This document shows positions 23,088-32,622 of a stretch of 64,000 bases of DNA, in pieces. Numbering within the stretch: the first letter of the stretch is position 1; every line of letters begins with the position of its first letter. Origin of the DNA: Kitasatospora aureofaciens (lineage in GTDB: Bacteria; Actinomycetota; Actinomycetes; Streptomycetales; Streptomycetaceae); the NCBI RefSeq assembly GCF_001188955.3, contig NZ_JPRF03000024.1:62001-126000 (forward strand), read 5' to 3'. Position numbers and translations under genes: made by a program. The notes beneath the pieces are model-generated. The model ran no database searches and was not told the origin of the DNA. It saw only the letters and a list, made by a program, of their open reading frames with translations.

Positions 23088-24581
23088 TCAGGTCCGGACG
23101 GTCGAGGCCGTGTTGGTGGGCAGCGACGCGCTCGGGGAGCCGGAGGGCGAGCCCGAGGGCGCACCGGAAGGCGAGCCCGAGGGTGAACCGGAAGGCGAGC
23201 CCGAGGGTGAACCGGAAGGCGAGCCCGAGGGTGAACCGGAGGCCGAGCCGGGGGCCGACGGTGAGGCGGTCTCCGCGGGCAGCGCGTAGACGTGCTTCGG
23301 CGAGATGATCTTGGTGATCTCGTTCGCGAACAGCGTCGACGGTTCCTGCCCCTGGGAGAGCACGTCGGTGTTGAGCAGCATCACCAGGGTGGCCTGGGCG
23401 TCCGGCATGTAGACCGCCACGCTCTCGTAGCCCGGCATCGAGCCGTTGTGGCCGATCCACCCGTTGTTGTTGAACAGGCCGAAGCCGTAGCTGACGTTCG
23501 GGGCGTCGGTCGGCAGGGTCTTCATGCGCTCGGTCTGGCTGGCCGGGCTGATGACGGAGCCGGTGGCCACGGTCTTCGCCCAGCTCTCCAGGTCGCCCAG
23601 GGTGGTGATGACGGCGCCGGCCGTCCACGCCCAGGACGGGTTCCAGCCGGTGGCGTCCTGGACCGACCCGTCGGGCGTCTGGTTGGTGTAGCCGTGGGCG
23701 TGCGGGTCGGGCAGCGTCGCGTCGGTGGGGAAGCTCGTCTTGCCCAGCGAGGCCGGGCTGAACACCTGGGCCTGGAGGAAGTCGCCGGCCGACTGCCCGC
23801 CGACCTGCTCGATCAGCTTGCCCAACAGGATGTAGTTGCTGTTGCTGTACTGGAACTTGGACCCGGGCGGGAACACCGCGGGGTGCCTGTACCCGTAGGC
23901 GAGCAACTCGTCCGGGGTGAAAACGTGGTTGGGGTCGTTGATGAACGCGTTCACGAAGTCCTGGTCGGAGGTGTACGGGAACAGGCCGCTGCGCATCTCG
24001 CCCAGCTGGCGGACGGTGATCCCGTCGCCGCCGGGCACGCCGTCCACGTACTTGGAGATCGGGTCGTCCAGGCCGACCTTGCCCTGGTCCACCAGGCGCA
24101 GCACCGCGGTCGCGGTGTAGGTCTTGCTCTCGCTGCCGATGCGGCTGTACATCCCCGGATCCATCGGCGTGTTGGCGCTCTTGTCGGCGACGCCGAAGGA
24201 CTTCTGGTAGGTGCCGCTCGGCGTGATGATGCCGACCGAGACGCCGGGGACGCCCGTCTGCTTCTGCACCCGCTGGATCGCGTCGTCCAGCCGGCCGGTG
24301 ACGGCGGGGGTCAGCGCCACCACCGCGTTGGAGGAGGCGCTGCCCGAGGGGGAACCGCCCGAGCCGGCGGTGCCCCCGGACGGGCCGAGCGCGGCCGGTT
24401 CGGCGGTGACCTCCCGGCCGCCCTGCCGGGCGGGTTTCGAGTCGCCGGAGCAGCCGGCGGCGGCGAGCAGGCCGGTCAGGGCGAGGGCGGCGGCGGCCGC
24501 GCGGCCGGCGGTGCGGGTGGCGGCCATGCGAGTGGCGGCGGTGCGGGACTCGGCCGGGCGGGGCCGTCGGGTCTTGGTCAT
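23088..24581 (-). CDS. Lipoprotein serine hydrolase (class C beta-lactamase/DD-peptidase fold)
   Basis: The protein has 497 residues from ATG 24581. A twin-arginine-like basic start leads to the lipobox LLAAAGC (about 45), predicting an outer-face lipoprotein. The catalytic domain (about 90-430) carries SxxK as IGSESKTYTATA, YSN as FQYSNSNYILLGK, and the HxG-type motif GWIGHNGSMPGY. It matches the D-alanyl-D-alanine carboxypeptidase/esterase group. The N-terminal Ser/Gly linker and a C-terminal run of GSPS tetrapeptides encoded by a 24-bp repeat are unusual. It is divergent from the tdh operon. The substrate may be peptidoglycan or an ester. Confidence 0.85.
   Translation of the reverse strand: MTKTRRPRPAESRTAATRMAATRTAGRAAAAALALTGLLAAAGCSGDSKPARQGGREVTAEPAALGPSGGTAGSGGSPSGSASSNAVVALTPAVTGRLDDAIQRVQKQTGVPGVSVGIITPSGTYQKSFGVADKSANTPMDPGMYSRIGSESKTYTATAVLRLVDQGKVGLDDPISKYVDGVPGGDGITVRQLGEMRSGLFPYTSDQDFVNAFINDPNHVFTPDELLAYGYRHPAVFPPGSKFQYSNSNYILLGKLIEQVGGQSAGDFLQAQVFSPASLGKTSFPTDATLPDPHAHGYTNQTPDGSVQDATGWNPSWAWTAGAVITTLGDLESWAKTVATGSVISPASQTERMKTLPTDAPNVSYGFGLFNNNGWIGHNGSMPGYESVAVYMPDAQATLVMLLNTDVLSQGQEPSTLFANEITKIISPKHVYALPAETASPSAPGSASGSPSGSPSGSPSGSPSGSPSGSPSGAPSGSPSGSPSASLPTNTASTVRT
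23146..23241. repeat. Four tandem 24-bp repeats coding GSPS-type tail
   Basis: Units at 23146, 23170, 23194 and 23218 share GGCGAGCCCGAGGGTGAACC. The period is a multiple of three and, on the minus strand, adds Gly-Ser-Pro-Ser pairs to the hydrolase C-terminus. The first copy differs at three positions; the others are nearly identical. Confidence 0.85.
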
Positions 24582-25033
24582 GTGTCGAGGCGCCTCTCTG
24601 GGGCGAAGGGCCCCGGAGCGCCTGCTCCACGGGCCGCAGGGGAGCCTCGCCACCGTAAGCACCGCGCTCGGGGGCCCGCGCGCCGGTGGCGGCCCGGCTG
24701 GCCCGAACGGGCCCGAGCCCCATCCGAGTGGCCGGTCCCGCCCGCGGTGCGATGTCAAGTACCGGGGCGCGACGTCCGGTTGGTGTCGCCGACGGCTCCC
24801 CGCGCTCGGCCGGACGGGTGAGCACCGGCATGCCGCAGCCGCCCCCGCCCCCAGCTCGGGCACGATCGTTTAGCCCAGCTGTGGCCGCCCTTAAGAATTC
24901 CTCGATGGACCGCACCCCCTCCCACCAGGCAGATTTCTGCCTGCCGGAGCGTGCCCGTCAGGAGCGGCCGAACCGCGCCCCTCGGCCCACACCCCGAGGC
25001 CGTCCCCGCCCCGCACGTCAGGAGCCGTCGCCC
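24582..25033. other. 452-base gene-free divergent region
   Basis: It separates the serine hydrolase gene (minus) from tdh (plus). It contains the short palindrome at 24926-24943, an EcoRI-like AT patch (CTTAAGAATTCCTC near 24891), and an in-frame ATG at 24905 that could add 43 residues to Tdh. The extension has no family support. No other coding region is credible here. Confidence 0.6.
24926..24943. promoter_or_regulatory. Perfect 8-2-8 palindrome before tdh
   Basis: CAGGCAGA-tt-TCTGCCTG lies about 91 bases before the tdh GTG. Its length and symmetry suit a dimeric repressor. It could control threonine breakdown; the regulator is not identified. Confidence 0.45.
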
Positions 25034-26062
25034 GTGAAGGCACTCGTCAAGCACAACGCCGAGCCCGGGCTCTGGCTGATGGACGTCCCCAAGCCGGAGA
25101 TCGGCCCCGGCGAGGTGCTGATCAAGGTGCTGCGGACCGGCATCTGCGGCACCGACCTGCACATCCGCAAGTGGGACGGCTGGGCGCAGCAGACCATCAG
25201 GACCCCGCTGGTCCTCGGCCACGAGTTCGTCGGCGAGGTCGCCGAGATCGGCGCCGGCGTCGCGGACATCGCGATCGGCGACCTGGTCAGCGGCGAGGGC
25301 CACCTGGTCTGCGGCAAGTGCCGCAACTGCCTGGCCGGCCGCCGCCACCTGTGCCGCAACACCATCGGCCTGGGCGTCAACCGCGACGGCGCCTTCGCCG
25401 AGTACGTGGCGCTGCCCGCCTCCAACGTCTGGGTGCACCGGGTGCCGGTCGACCTCGACGTGGCCGCGATCTTCGACCCCTTCGGCAACGCCGTGCACAC
25501 CGCGCTGTCCTTCCCGCTGGTCGGCGAGGACGTGCTGGTCACCGGCGCCGGCCCGATCGGCATCATGGCCGCCGCCGTCGCCAAGCACGCCGGCGCCCGC
25601 AGCGTGATGATCACCGACGTGTCCCCGTACCGCCTCGACCTGGCCCGCGAGGTCGGCGTGACGCTGGCGCTCAACGTCGCCGAGCACACCATCGAGGAGG
25701 GCCAGCAGAAGCTGGGCCTGCGCGAGGGCTTCGACGTCGGCCTGGAGATGTCCGGTCGCCCCGAGGCGATGCAGTCGATGATCGCCAACATGACCCACGG
25801 CGGGAAGATCGCCATGCTGGGCCTGCCGGCCGAGCAGTTCCCGGTCGACTGGGCCTCGGTCGTCACCTCGATGATCACCATCAAGGGCATCTACGGCCGC
25901 GAGATGTTCGAGACCTGGTACGCGATGTCCGTGCTGCTGGAGGGCGGCCTGGACCTCAGCCCGGTGATCACCGGCCGCTACGCCGCCACCGACTTCGAGG
26001 CGGCCTTCGACGACGCCGCGAGCGGCAACTGCGGCAAGATCATCCTCGACTGGACCGCCTGA
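25034..26062 (+). CDS. tdh: L-threonine 3-dehydrogenase
   Basis: An NAD-dependent zinc dehydrogenase of the MDR family that oxidises threonine to 2-amino-3-ketobutyrate. The protein has 342 residues (the E. coli enzyme has 341). GTG at 25034 follows AGGAG at 25019-25023. Cys38 in RTGICGTDLHIRKWD and GHEFVGEV supply catalytic zinc ligands. The structural zinc loop is VCGKCRNCLAGRRHLC. The Rossmann loop is VTGAGPIGIMAAAVAKHAG. It is followed 29 bases later by kbl, forming the classic threonine-to-glycine operon. Confidence 0.94.
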   Translation: MKALVKHNAEPGLWLMDVPKPEIGPGEVLIKVLRTGICGTDLHIRKWDGWAQQTIRTPLVLGHEFVGEVAEIGAGVADIAIGDLVSGEGHLVCGKCRNCLAGRRHLCRNTIGLGVNRDGAFAEYVALPASNVWVHRVPVDLDVAAIFDPFGNAVHTALSFPLVGEDVLVTGAGPIGIMAAAVAKHAGARSVMITDVSPYRLDLAREVGVTLALNVAEHTIEEGQQKLGLREGFDVGLEMSGRPEAMQSMIANMTHGGKIAMLGLPAEQFPVDWASVVTSMITIKGIYGREMFETWYAMSVLLEGGLDLSPVITGRYAATDFEAAFDDAASGNCGKIILDWTA

Positions 26063-26091
26063 GCACCCCGCTGACGCCAAAGGAGCCTGTT

Positions 26092-27285
<1,194 letters not shown>

Positions 27286-27311
27286 CCTCCCGCTGAGGGG
27301 GTCCCCAGACC

Positions 27312-27353
27312 GCCCGCGGGCCGGACCGCTCGGAACCGGACCGGCCCGCGGGC
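27312..27353 (+). terminator. Terminator of tdh-kbl
   Basis: A perfect 13-bp stem (27312-27324 with 27341-27353) has a 16-base loop and ends near a weak T/A patch. It is the first of three hairpins in the 325-base gene-free interval 27286-27610. Confidence 0.7.
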
Positions 27354-27365
27354 TCACAAGTGCGT

Positions 27366-27399
27366 TGCGGCAGTGGCGAATCGATTCACCACTGCCGCA
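27366..27399. other. 34-base near-perfect palindrome
   Basis: TGCGGCAGTGG pairs with CCACTGCCGCA around GAATCGATTC, which is itself palindromic, with a single C-A mismatch. It can fold as a long hairpin or act as an operator-length inverted repeat. It sits 13 bases after the first terminator. Confidence 0.6.
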
Positions 27400-27434
27400 C
27401 GGCTCCAGAACCACCTGCCCCACCCTCCCGCTTC

Positions 27435-27472
27435 GGGGGTGGGACGCCGGCCCGCGCCGGTGTCCCACCCCC
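27435..27472. terminator. Second strong hairpin after kbl
   Basis: GGGGGTGGGAC pairs with GTCCCACCCCC, extended by CCGG/CCGG inside, with a six-base loop. The result is about 16 base pairs. It lies 139 bases before the next ATG. An overlapping CCCACCC-GGGTGGG pairing (27420-27443) could compete with it. Confidence 0.6.
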
Positions 27473-27610
27473 GTTCGCGGTTCCCGGCGCGTCACCGTCG
27501 CCACCCGACGTTACCGGCCAGTAATTTGGCTGATCATCACCTCCCCCGCGCTGACGGAAGATCTTAGGCTCGCCGTGATCACATCGAGTGAAACAAGGGA
27601 GCAGAGTGTG

Positions 27611-29203
27611 ATGGCACGACCCCGCCGGACCAGCCGACACCGGGCAGTGAGCGCCCTCCTCGTCGCGGCGCTCGGGCTCGGCGCAGGGGCGGTGGCGGCC
27701 CCCTCCGCCGTCGCGGCCCAACCCGCCGCCGGGGCGCCCGCGTTCGGTGCCACTGCGTCGGCGCTCGACGGCTTCCGGCTGGCCGACATCACCGCCGGGG
27801 ACGGAGTCGTCCTCAAGGCCGACGTGTTCACCCCGCCCGCCGGGACGCCGGGCGCGGACGCCCAGGGGCGCTACCCGGTGGTGGTGCAGCCGGCCAGCTG
27901 GGGGCAGAACGACCTGGAGTACGTCGCCCAGGGCCACCGCTTCGCCGCCGCCGGGTACGTCGTCGTGACGTACACCGTGCGCGGGTTCTGGGGCTCGGGC
28001 GGGGAGGTGGACGTCGCCGGGCCCAAGGACGTCGCCGACATCTCGACGGTGATCGACTGGGCGCTCGCCCACACCCCGGCGGATCCCGACCGGGTCGGCA
28101 TGGTCGGGTTGTCGCTCGGCGGCGGCCTCACCCTCCTCGGCGCCGCGTTCGACGCGCGGATCAAGGCCGTCGCCTCGCTGAGCGGCTGGGCGGACCTGAC
28201 CGACGCGCTGTACAGCGGGCAGACCCGGCACACCCAGGCCGCCACCAGGCTGGCCACGATCGAGGGCCTGACCGGCCGCAAGAGCCCGGAGTTCGCGACC
28301 GCCCTGGACGACCTGTTCGCCGACCGCGACCTGCCCGAGGTGGTCAAGTGGGCGAACGTCCGCTCACCGGCCACCTACCTGGACCGGATCAACGCCCACG
28401 GCACCGCCGTCTACCTCGCCAACGGCTGGAGCGACAGCTTCTTCAACCCCGGGCAGATGACGGACTTCTACCGGAAGCTCACCGTCCCCAAGCGACTCGA
28501 ACTGCGCCCGGGAGACCACGCGAGCCAGGAGTTCACCGGCCTGCTCGGCTTCTCCAACGACACCTGGGACGGCGCCCGCGCGTGGCTCGACCACTACCTC
28601 AAGGGCGCCGGGGGCAGCCGGACCGGAGTCGACCTGGAGGTCCGCCCGACCGGCGCCCACGAGGCGTACCCGGACTGGAGCTCCGTCGGCTCCCGCACCG
28701 AGCAGCTGTCCTTCGGCGAGACGTCCACCGTGCGCGGCGACCGGTCCTCCGGCGCGAGCGGCGGCGTCGTCCTGCTCTCCGGCCTGGTCGACCAGTGGCT
28801 GCACCAGCCGCCGACCGCCCTGGTGCCCCTGCTGGACCGCGACGCCGCGGCCGTCCGGCAGGCGGGGCCGTACCGGCAGGGCCTCCCCGTGCGCGGAGCC
28901 GTCCGGGTGCGGACCACCGTCACCGCCTCCGCGCCGCAGGGCACGGCCGTCGCGTACCTCTACGACACGGACGCCTTCGGCGTCGGCCGGCTGATCGCGC
29001 ACGCCCCGCAGAGCTGGAGCGGACGCCCGGCGGGGCAGCCCTTCCCGCTGGACGTCACGCTGTTCCCCACCGCGTACGACCTCCCGGCCGGCCACCGGCT
29101 CACGCTGGTGCTCGGCACCCACGACGAGCTGTACGGCGGCGAGACGCCGAAGGGCAGCACGGTGACCTTCGGTCCGGCGGAGGTCTCGCTGCCGGTTCGC
29201 TGA
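27611..29203 (+). CDS. Secreted CocE/NonD-type (S15 family) alpha/beta-hydrolase
   Basis: The protein has 530 residues from ATG 27611; GGGAG at 27598-27602 precedes it. The signal peptide is MARPRRTSRHRAVSALLVAA with an A-x-A type cleavage near residue 36. The hydrolase core has the nucleophile elbow GMVGLSLGGGLT, the TVRGFWGSGG oxyanion-side loop, the YLDRIN-AHGT region and a GDHASQEF segment that may supply the catalytic histidine. The C-terminal jelly-roll domain (about 350-530) matches X-Pro dipeptidyl-peptidase C domains. It likely hydrolyses an ester or peptide outside the cell. The upstream region to kbl holds hairpins but no clear promoter. Confidence 0.83.
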   Translation: MARPRRTSRHRAVSALLVAALGLGAGAVAAPSAVAAQPAAGAPAFGATASALDGFRLADITAGDGVVLKADVFTPPAGTPGADAQGRYPVVVQPASWGQNDLEYVAQGHRFAAAGYVVVTYTVRGFWGSGGEVDVAGPKDVADISTVIDWALAHTPADPDRVGMVGLSLGGGLTLLGAAFDARIKAVASLSGWADLTDALYSGQTRHTQAATRLATIEGLTGRKSPEFATALDDLFADRDLPEVVKWANVRSPATYLDRINAHGTAVYLANGWSDSFFNPGQMTDFYRKLTVPKRLELRPGDHASQEFTGLLGFSNDTWDGARAWLDHYLKGAGGSRTGVDLEVRPTGAHEAYPDWSSVGSRTEQLSFGETSTVRGDRSSGASGGVVLLSGLVDQWLHQPPTALVPLLDRDAAAVRQAGPYRQGLPVRGAVRVRTTVTASAPQGTAVAYLYDTDAFGVGRLIAHAPQSWSGRPAGQPFPLDVTLFPTAYDLPAGHRLTLVLGTHDELYGGETPKGSTVTFGPAEVSLPVR

Positions 29204-29233
29204 GGTCCTGGTTCGGGAAGCGGCAGTCGTCCT

Positions 29234-29254
29234 GGCCCCGGTCGCGCCGGGGCC
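29234..29254 (+). terminator. Short terminator after the S15 hydrolase
   Basis: GGCCCCGG-tcgcg-CCGGGGCC is a perfect 8-bp stem 30 bases after the stop. There is no T run. Confidence 0.55.
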
Positions 29255-29393
29255 GGTGGTCAACAGCTGAGATGAATCCGGTCGGAAAATACGTCAACAG
29301 TCGTATGCGGCGTCCGGTGCGGGCGCCGCCGAGCGGTCCCGGGAAACCCGGCGGGAGGGGGCGGGTGGCGGCCCGGCACCCGCGCCGGGCGGG

Positions 29394-30074
29394 TCACAGC
29401 CGGCGCAGGAACACGTCCAGGTAGGTGCTGTTGTCACCCGGCACCAGGTTGGCGTCCTCCGCGGTGAAGACGACGGTGTCGCCGGTGGCGTCGACGTACG
29501 GGCTGTCGGAGCCGCCGGTGCTCTGCGAGCCGTCCTGGGCGGCGGTGACCCGCTCGACCCGCCCGGTGCGCAGGTCGCGGCGGAACACGTCGTTCTGCTG
29601 GTTGGTGTCGCCGGGCACCAGGTTGTCGGCGCCGGAGTCGAAGTAGACCCAGCGGCCGTCCGCGGTCACGGCGGGGTCGTAGGCGCCCTCGGTGGTCGTG
29701 GTGCCGGGCAGGAAGGTGTTGATCCGGGTGATCGTGCCGGTGGCCAGCTCACGGGCGTACAGGTCCATCCGGATGCCGTGGCTGCCGGGCCGGCCGGCGC
29801 CGTAGACCGGCAGGCCGTAGAGGGCGAACCGGCCGTCGGGGCTGATCCGGGCGTCGCCGCCGGCGCCGCTCAGCTCGCCCGTGGTGCCGTCCGCGCTGGC
29901 GCCGGTGATCCTGCCGGTGTCGGCCTTCCAGACGTAGTACGGGTAGAACCGCGGGCCGGCCAGCAGCTCCGCGGTGCCCGCACCCGCCGTCGTGGTGGTC
30001 GCCGCGGGCTGCTGCGGGACGAGGTTGCTCGCCCGGGAGGTGAACCCGACGGTGGCGCCGGTTCGGTCCCGAGC
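29394..30074 (-). pseudogene. 5'-truncated TolB-like beta-propeller gene
   Basis: The readable minus-strand protein ends at 29394 and has propeller repeats such as DARISPDGRFALYGL, PAVTADGRWVYFDSGADNLV and NDVFRRDLRTGRVERVT, with SDSPYVDATGDTVVFTAED near the end. These match TolB/PD40 blades and the FTSRASNLVP segment starting about 30020. No signal peptide or plausible start is found. The open frame simply runs into the LysR start on the other strand, so the 5' part was probably lost. About 220 recognisable residues remain. A GTG-started short protein cannot be excluded. Confidence 0.6.
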
Positions 30075-30201
30075 CAAGCGCCGTCCGAGCGCGACGGTCA
30101 ACGGCCCGAAGCGATCTCCGCCCGAAATACGCCACGGGTGGTACCACCGCTCTGCGACCCACCCGAACGGGTCAGCCGCGGCACGCTGGCAGAATTGGGC
30201 T

Positions 30202-31113
30202 GTGATCGACGCACGACGGCTGCGGACCCTCCGGGCCGTGGCGGACCACCGCACCGTGACCGCCGCGGCGGCCGCCCTCTACCTGACCCCCTCCGCGGTC
30301 TCCCAGCAGCTGGCCGCCCTGGAGCAGGAGACCGGCCACCACCTGCTGGCCCGGGAGGGCCGGGGCGTGCGGCTGACCGCCGCCGGGGAGATCCTGCTCG
30401 GCCACGCCGACGCGGTGCTCGCCCAGCTGGAGCGGGCCGAGGCCGACCTCGCCGCGTACAGCGCGGGCGTCGCGGGCGAGGTCACCGTCGCCTCCTTCGC
30501 CACCGGCATCTCGCACGTGCTGGCCCCCGCGATCGGGCTGCTCGCCGGCCGGGCGCCGGGCGTACGGCTCAAGGTGCTGGACGCCGAGGGCGACGCCAGC
30601 CTGCCGATGGTGCTGGACGGCCGGGCCGACCTCGCGGTGGCCGTCGAGTACCGGGGCGCCCCGCGCGCCGACGACGCCCGGCTCACCCGGGTCCCGCTGT
30701 ACGCGGAGCCCTTTGAGGCCGTCCTGCCGCTGGCCCACCCGCTGGCCGCCGAGTCGGGCCCGCTCGCGGTGGCCGCGCTGGCCGACGAGCCGTGGATCGG
30801 CCCCTACCCTGGCAACCCCTGCCACGACGTGGTCCTGCTGGCCTGCGAGCACGCCGGCTTCCAGCCGCGCCTGCTGCACTCCTCGGACGACTTCCGCGCC
30901 GTCGTCGCCCTGGCCTCGGCCGGTTCGGGCGTCGCCCTGGTGCCGCGTTCGGCGCTGCGCGGGGTCGACCTGGCCCGGGTCTCGGTTCGCCCGGTGGACA
31001 GCGAACTGGCCACCCGCCGGGTCTTCGCCGCCGTGCGCGCCGGTGCCGACGGGCACCCGCTGATCCGCCCGGTCCTGGACTCCCTCGCCGAGGCGGCCGC
31101 CTCGGGGGCCTGA
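30202..31113 (+). CDS. LysR-family transcriptional regulator
   Basis: The protein has 303 residues; GTG at 30202. The N-terminal winged HTH is RRLRTLRAVADHRTVTAAAA and LYLTPSAVSQQLAALEQETG, and a linker helix follows. The effector-binding domain (about 90-300) is a periplasmic-binding-like fold. It sits among broken genes (a TolB-like remnant and the arylsulfotransferase remnant), so its original target gene may have been deleted. The effector is unknown. The upstream gap is only 127 bases to the TolB remnant. Confidence 0.88.
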   Translation: MIDARRLRTLRAVADHRTVTAAAAALYLTPSAVSQQLAALEQETGHHLLAREGRGVRLTAAGEILLGHADAVLAQLERAEADLAAYSAGVAGEVTVASFATGISHVLAPAIGLLAGRAPGVRLKVLDAEGDASLPMVLDGRADLAVAVEYRGAPRADDARLTRVPLYAEPFEAVLPLAHPLAAESGPLAVAALADEPWIGPYPGNPCHDVVLLACEHAGFQPRLLHSSDDFRAVVALASAGSGVALVPRSALRGVDLARVSVRPVDSELATRRVFAAVRAGADGHPLIRPVLDSLAEAAASGA

Positions 31114-31136
31114 GCCCACCCGACGAACGGCTACCT

Positions 31137-31660
31137 TCAGGGTGCGGAGCGCAGCCATGCGATCGCCGACCGCGCGTACCGGTAGGCCCGGAAGACGGCG
31201 TTCTGGGCCCGGCTTGAGGATTCGAGGCCGACGCCCTCACCGAACGAGCCGAAGTGGGGGACGACGTACTCCCAGACCACCTCGCCTCCGGCGGTGACCT
31301 CGAAGATCCGGCCGAACGAGCCCTCGGCGATCAGGGTGTTGCCGTTGGGCAGTCGCTGGGCGCTGGACGTGTACGGGCTGTAGAAGTTCTGCGGCGGGTC
31401 GTCGCGGTACTCCCAGACGGCCGCCCGGCTGGCGCGGTCGACCTCGACCACCCGCGAGTACGGCACCGAAGTCCCCTGCCGGTAGGAGCCGTTGTCGAAG
31501 ACGAGGATGGTGCCGTTGGCGAGTTCGTGCGGGTAGTGCTGCTGGGCGAGGACGTCGGGGCCGAGCCGCCAGGTCACGTCACCGGTCTCCCGGTGGATGA
31601 TTACCGCCGTCGAGGCGCTGCGGAAGCCCACCATGACGGAACCGTCGGCGAGTTCGTCCT
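31137..31660 (-). pseudogene. 3' remnant of an arylsulfotransferase-type gene
   Basis: The minus-strand frame reads LADGSVMVGFRS, VIIHRETGDVTWRLGPDV, HYPHELANGTILVFDNGS, PYSRVVEVDRASRAAVWEYR and AQRLPNGNTLIAEGSFGRIFEV. This is the repeated beta-propeller pattern of arylsulfate sulfotransferase (ASST) proteins. It ends normally at 31137. The 5' end is lost at about 31640-31665, where a monooxygenase gene remnant begins on the opposite strand. About 170 residues of a protein normally over 400 long remain, so it is non-functional. Confidence 0.75.
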
Positions 31661-32555
31661 GGTCGCCTTCCGGCCCGGACTGATCTCGCCCACCCTGGCC
31701 GCCCAGATGGCCGCCACCTACCAGCGGGCCACCGGCGGCCGGCTCCTGCTGAACGTGGTGACCGGCGGCGACGCCGACGAACAGGCCCGCTTCGGGGACC
31801 ACCTGGACCACGACAGCCGCTACGCCCGGACCGACGAGTTCCTCGCCGTGGTCCGCAGCGCCTGGTCCGGAACCCCGTACGACTTCGACGGTGCCCACTA
31901 CCGGGTGACCGGTGCGCACGTGCCGGTGCCGCCGGCTCCCACGGTCCCGGTCTTCTTCGGCGGCTCCTCCGCGGCCGCCGGACCGGTGGCCGCCCGGCAC
32001 ACCGACGTCTACCTGACCTGGGGCGAACCGCCGGCCCAGGTCAAGCAGAAGATCGACTGGATCCGGGGACTCGCCGAGGCCGAGGGACGGGAGATCCGCT
32101 TCGGCGTCCGGCTGAACACCATCTCCCGCGACTCCTCCCGGCACGCCTGGCAGGAGGCCGAACGGCTCCTGGACGGCATCGGCGACGCCGAGGTGGCACA
32201 CGCCCAACGCCTGCTCGGCCGCAGCGAGTCGGTGGGCCAGCAGCGGATGCTGGCGCTCCACCAGGGATCGCGGGACAAGCTGGAGATCCACCCCAACCTG
32301 TGGGCCGGCGTCGGCCTGGTCCGCGGCGGGGCGGGCACCGCCCTGGTCGGCAGCCACGAGGAGGTCGCCGACCGGATCGAGGAGTACCACGCCATCGGCA
32401 TCGACCACTTCGTCCTCTCCGGGTACCCGCACCTGGAGGAGGCCTACTGGTTCGGCGGAGGCGTCCGGCCCGTGCTCCTGGCCCGCGGCCTGGTCGCCCC
32501 GCCGCCGGGCGCCCGTACCCCGGGCGGCATCCCGCCGGCCGCCGGCGGCAGGTGA
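31644..32555 (+). pseudogene. 5'-truncated SsuD-type alkanesulfonate monooxygenase
   Basis: The plus-strand frame begins with VLVAFRPGLISPTLAAQMA and runs through RLLLNVVTGGDADEQARFGD, a WSGTPYDFDGAHY segment and GSHEEVADRIEEYHAIGIDHFVLSGYPHLEEAY to the C-terminus. These are SsuD (FMNH2-dependent sulfonate monooxygenase) features. The N-terminal 80 or so residues are missing. A longer open frame that begins at 31254 is only antisense of the neighbouring remnant. Translation from the internal ATG at 31707 would give an incomplete enzyme. Confidence 0.78.
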
Positions 32556-32622
32556 GGGGCGCACGGCAGCCGGTGCATAGGGTGGGGGTGATGCTGTCGG
32601 CGCGCACCCGTGGAGAAAGCTG

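Noticed and set aside
23146..23241. CRISPR-like repeats
   Set aside because: Units are head to tail without spacers and encode a protein tail.
24905..25033. N-terminal extension of Tdh from ATG 24905
   Set aside because: The 43-residue extension is Pro/Arg-rich with no family match; GTG 25034 has a good ribosome site and the exact family length.
27365..27610. Short open frames between kbl and the S15 hydrolase
   Set aside because: They cover hairpins, lack ribosome sites and have no recognisable motif.
31254..32555. A 433-residue frame that appears to be one protein
   Set aside because: The first 130 residues are antisense to the arylsulfotransferase remnant; only the C-terminal part is SsuD-like.
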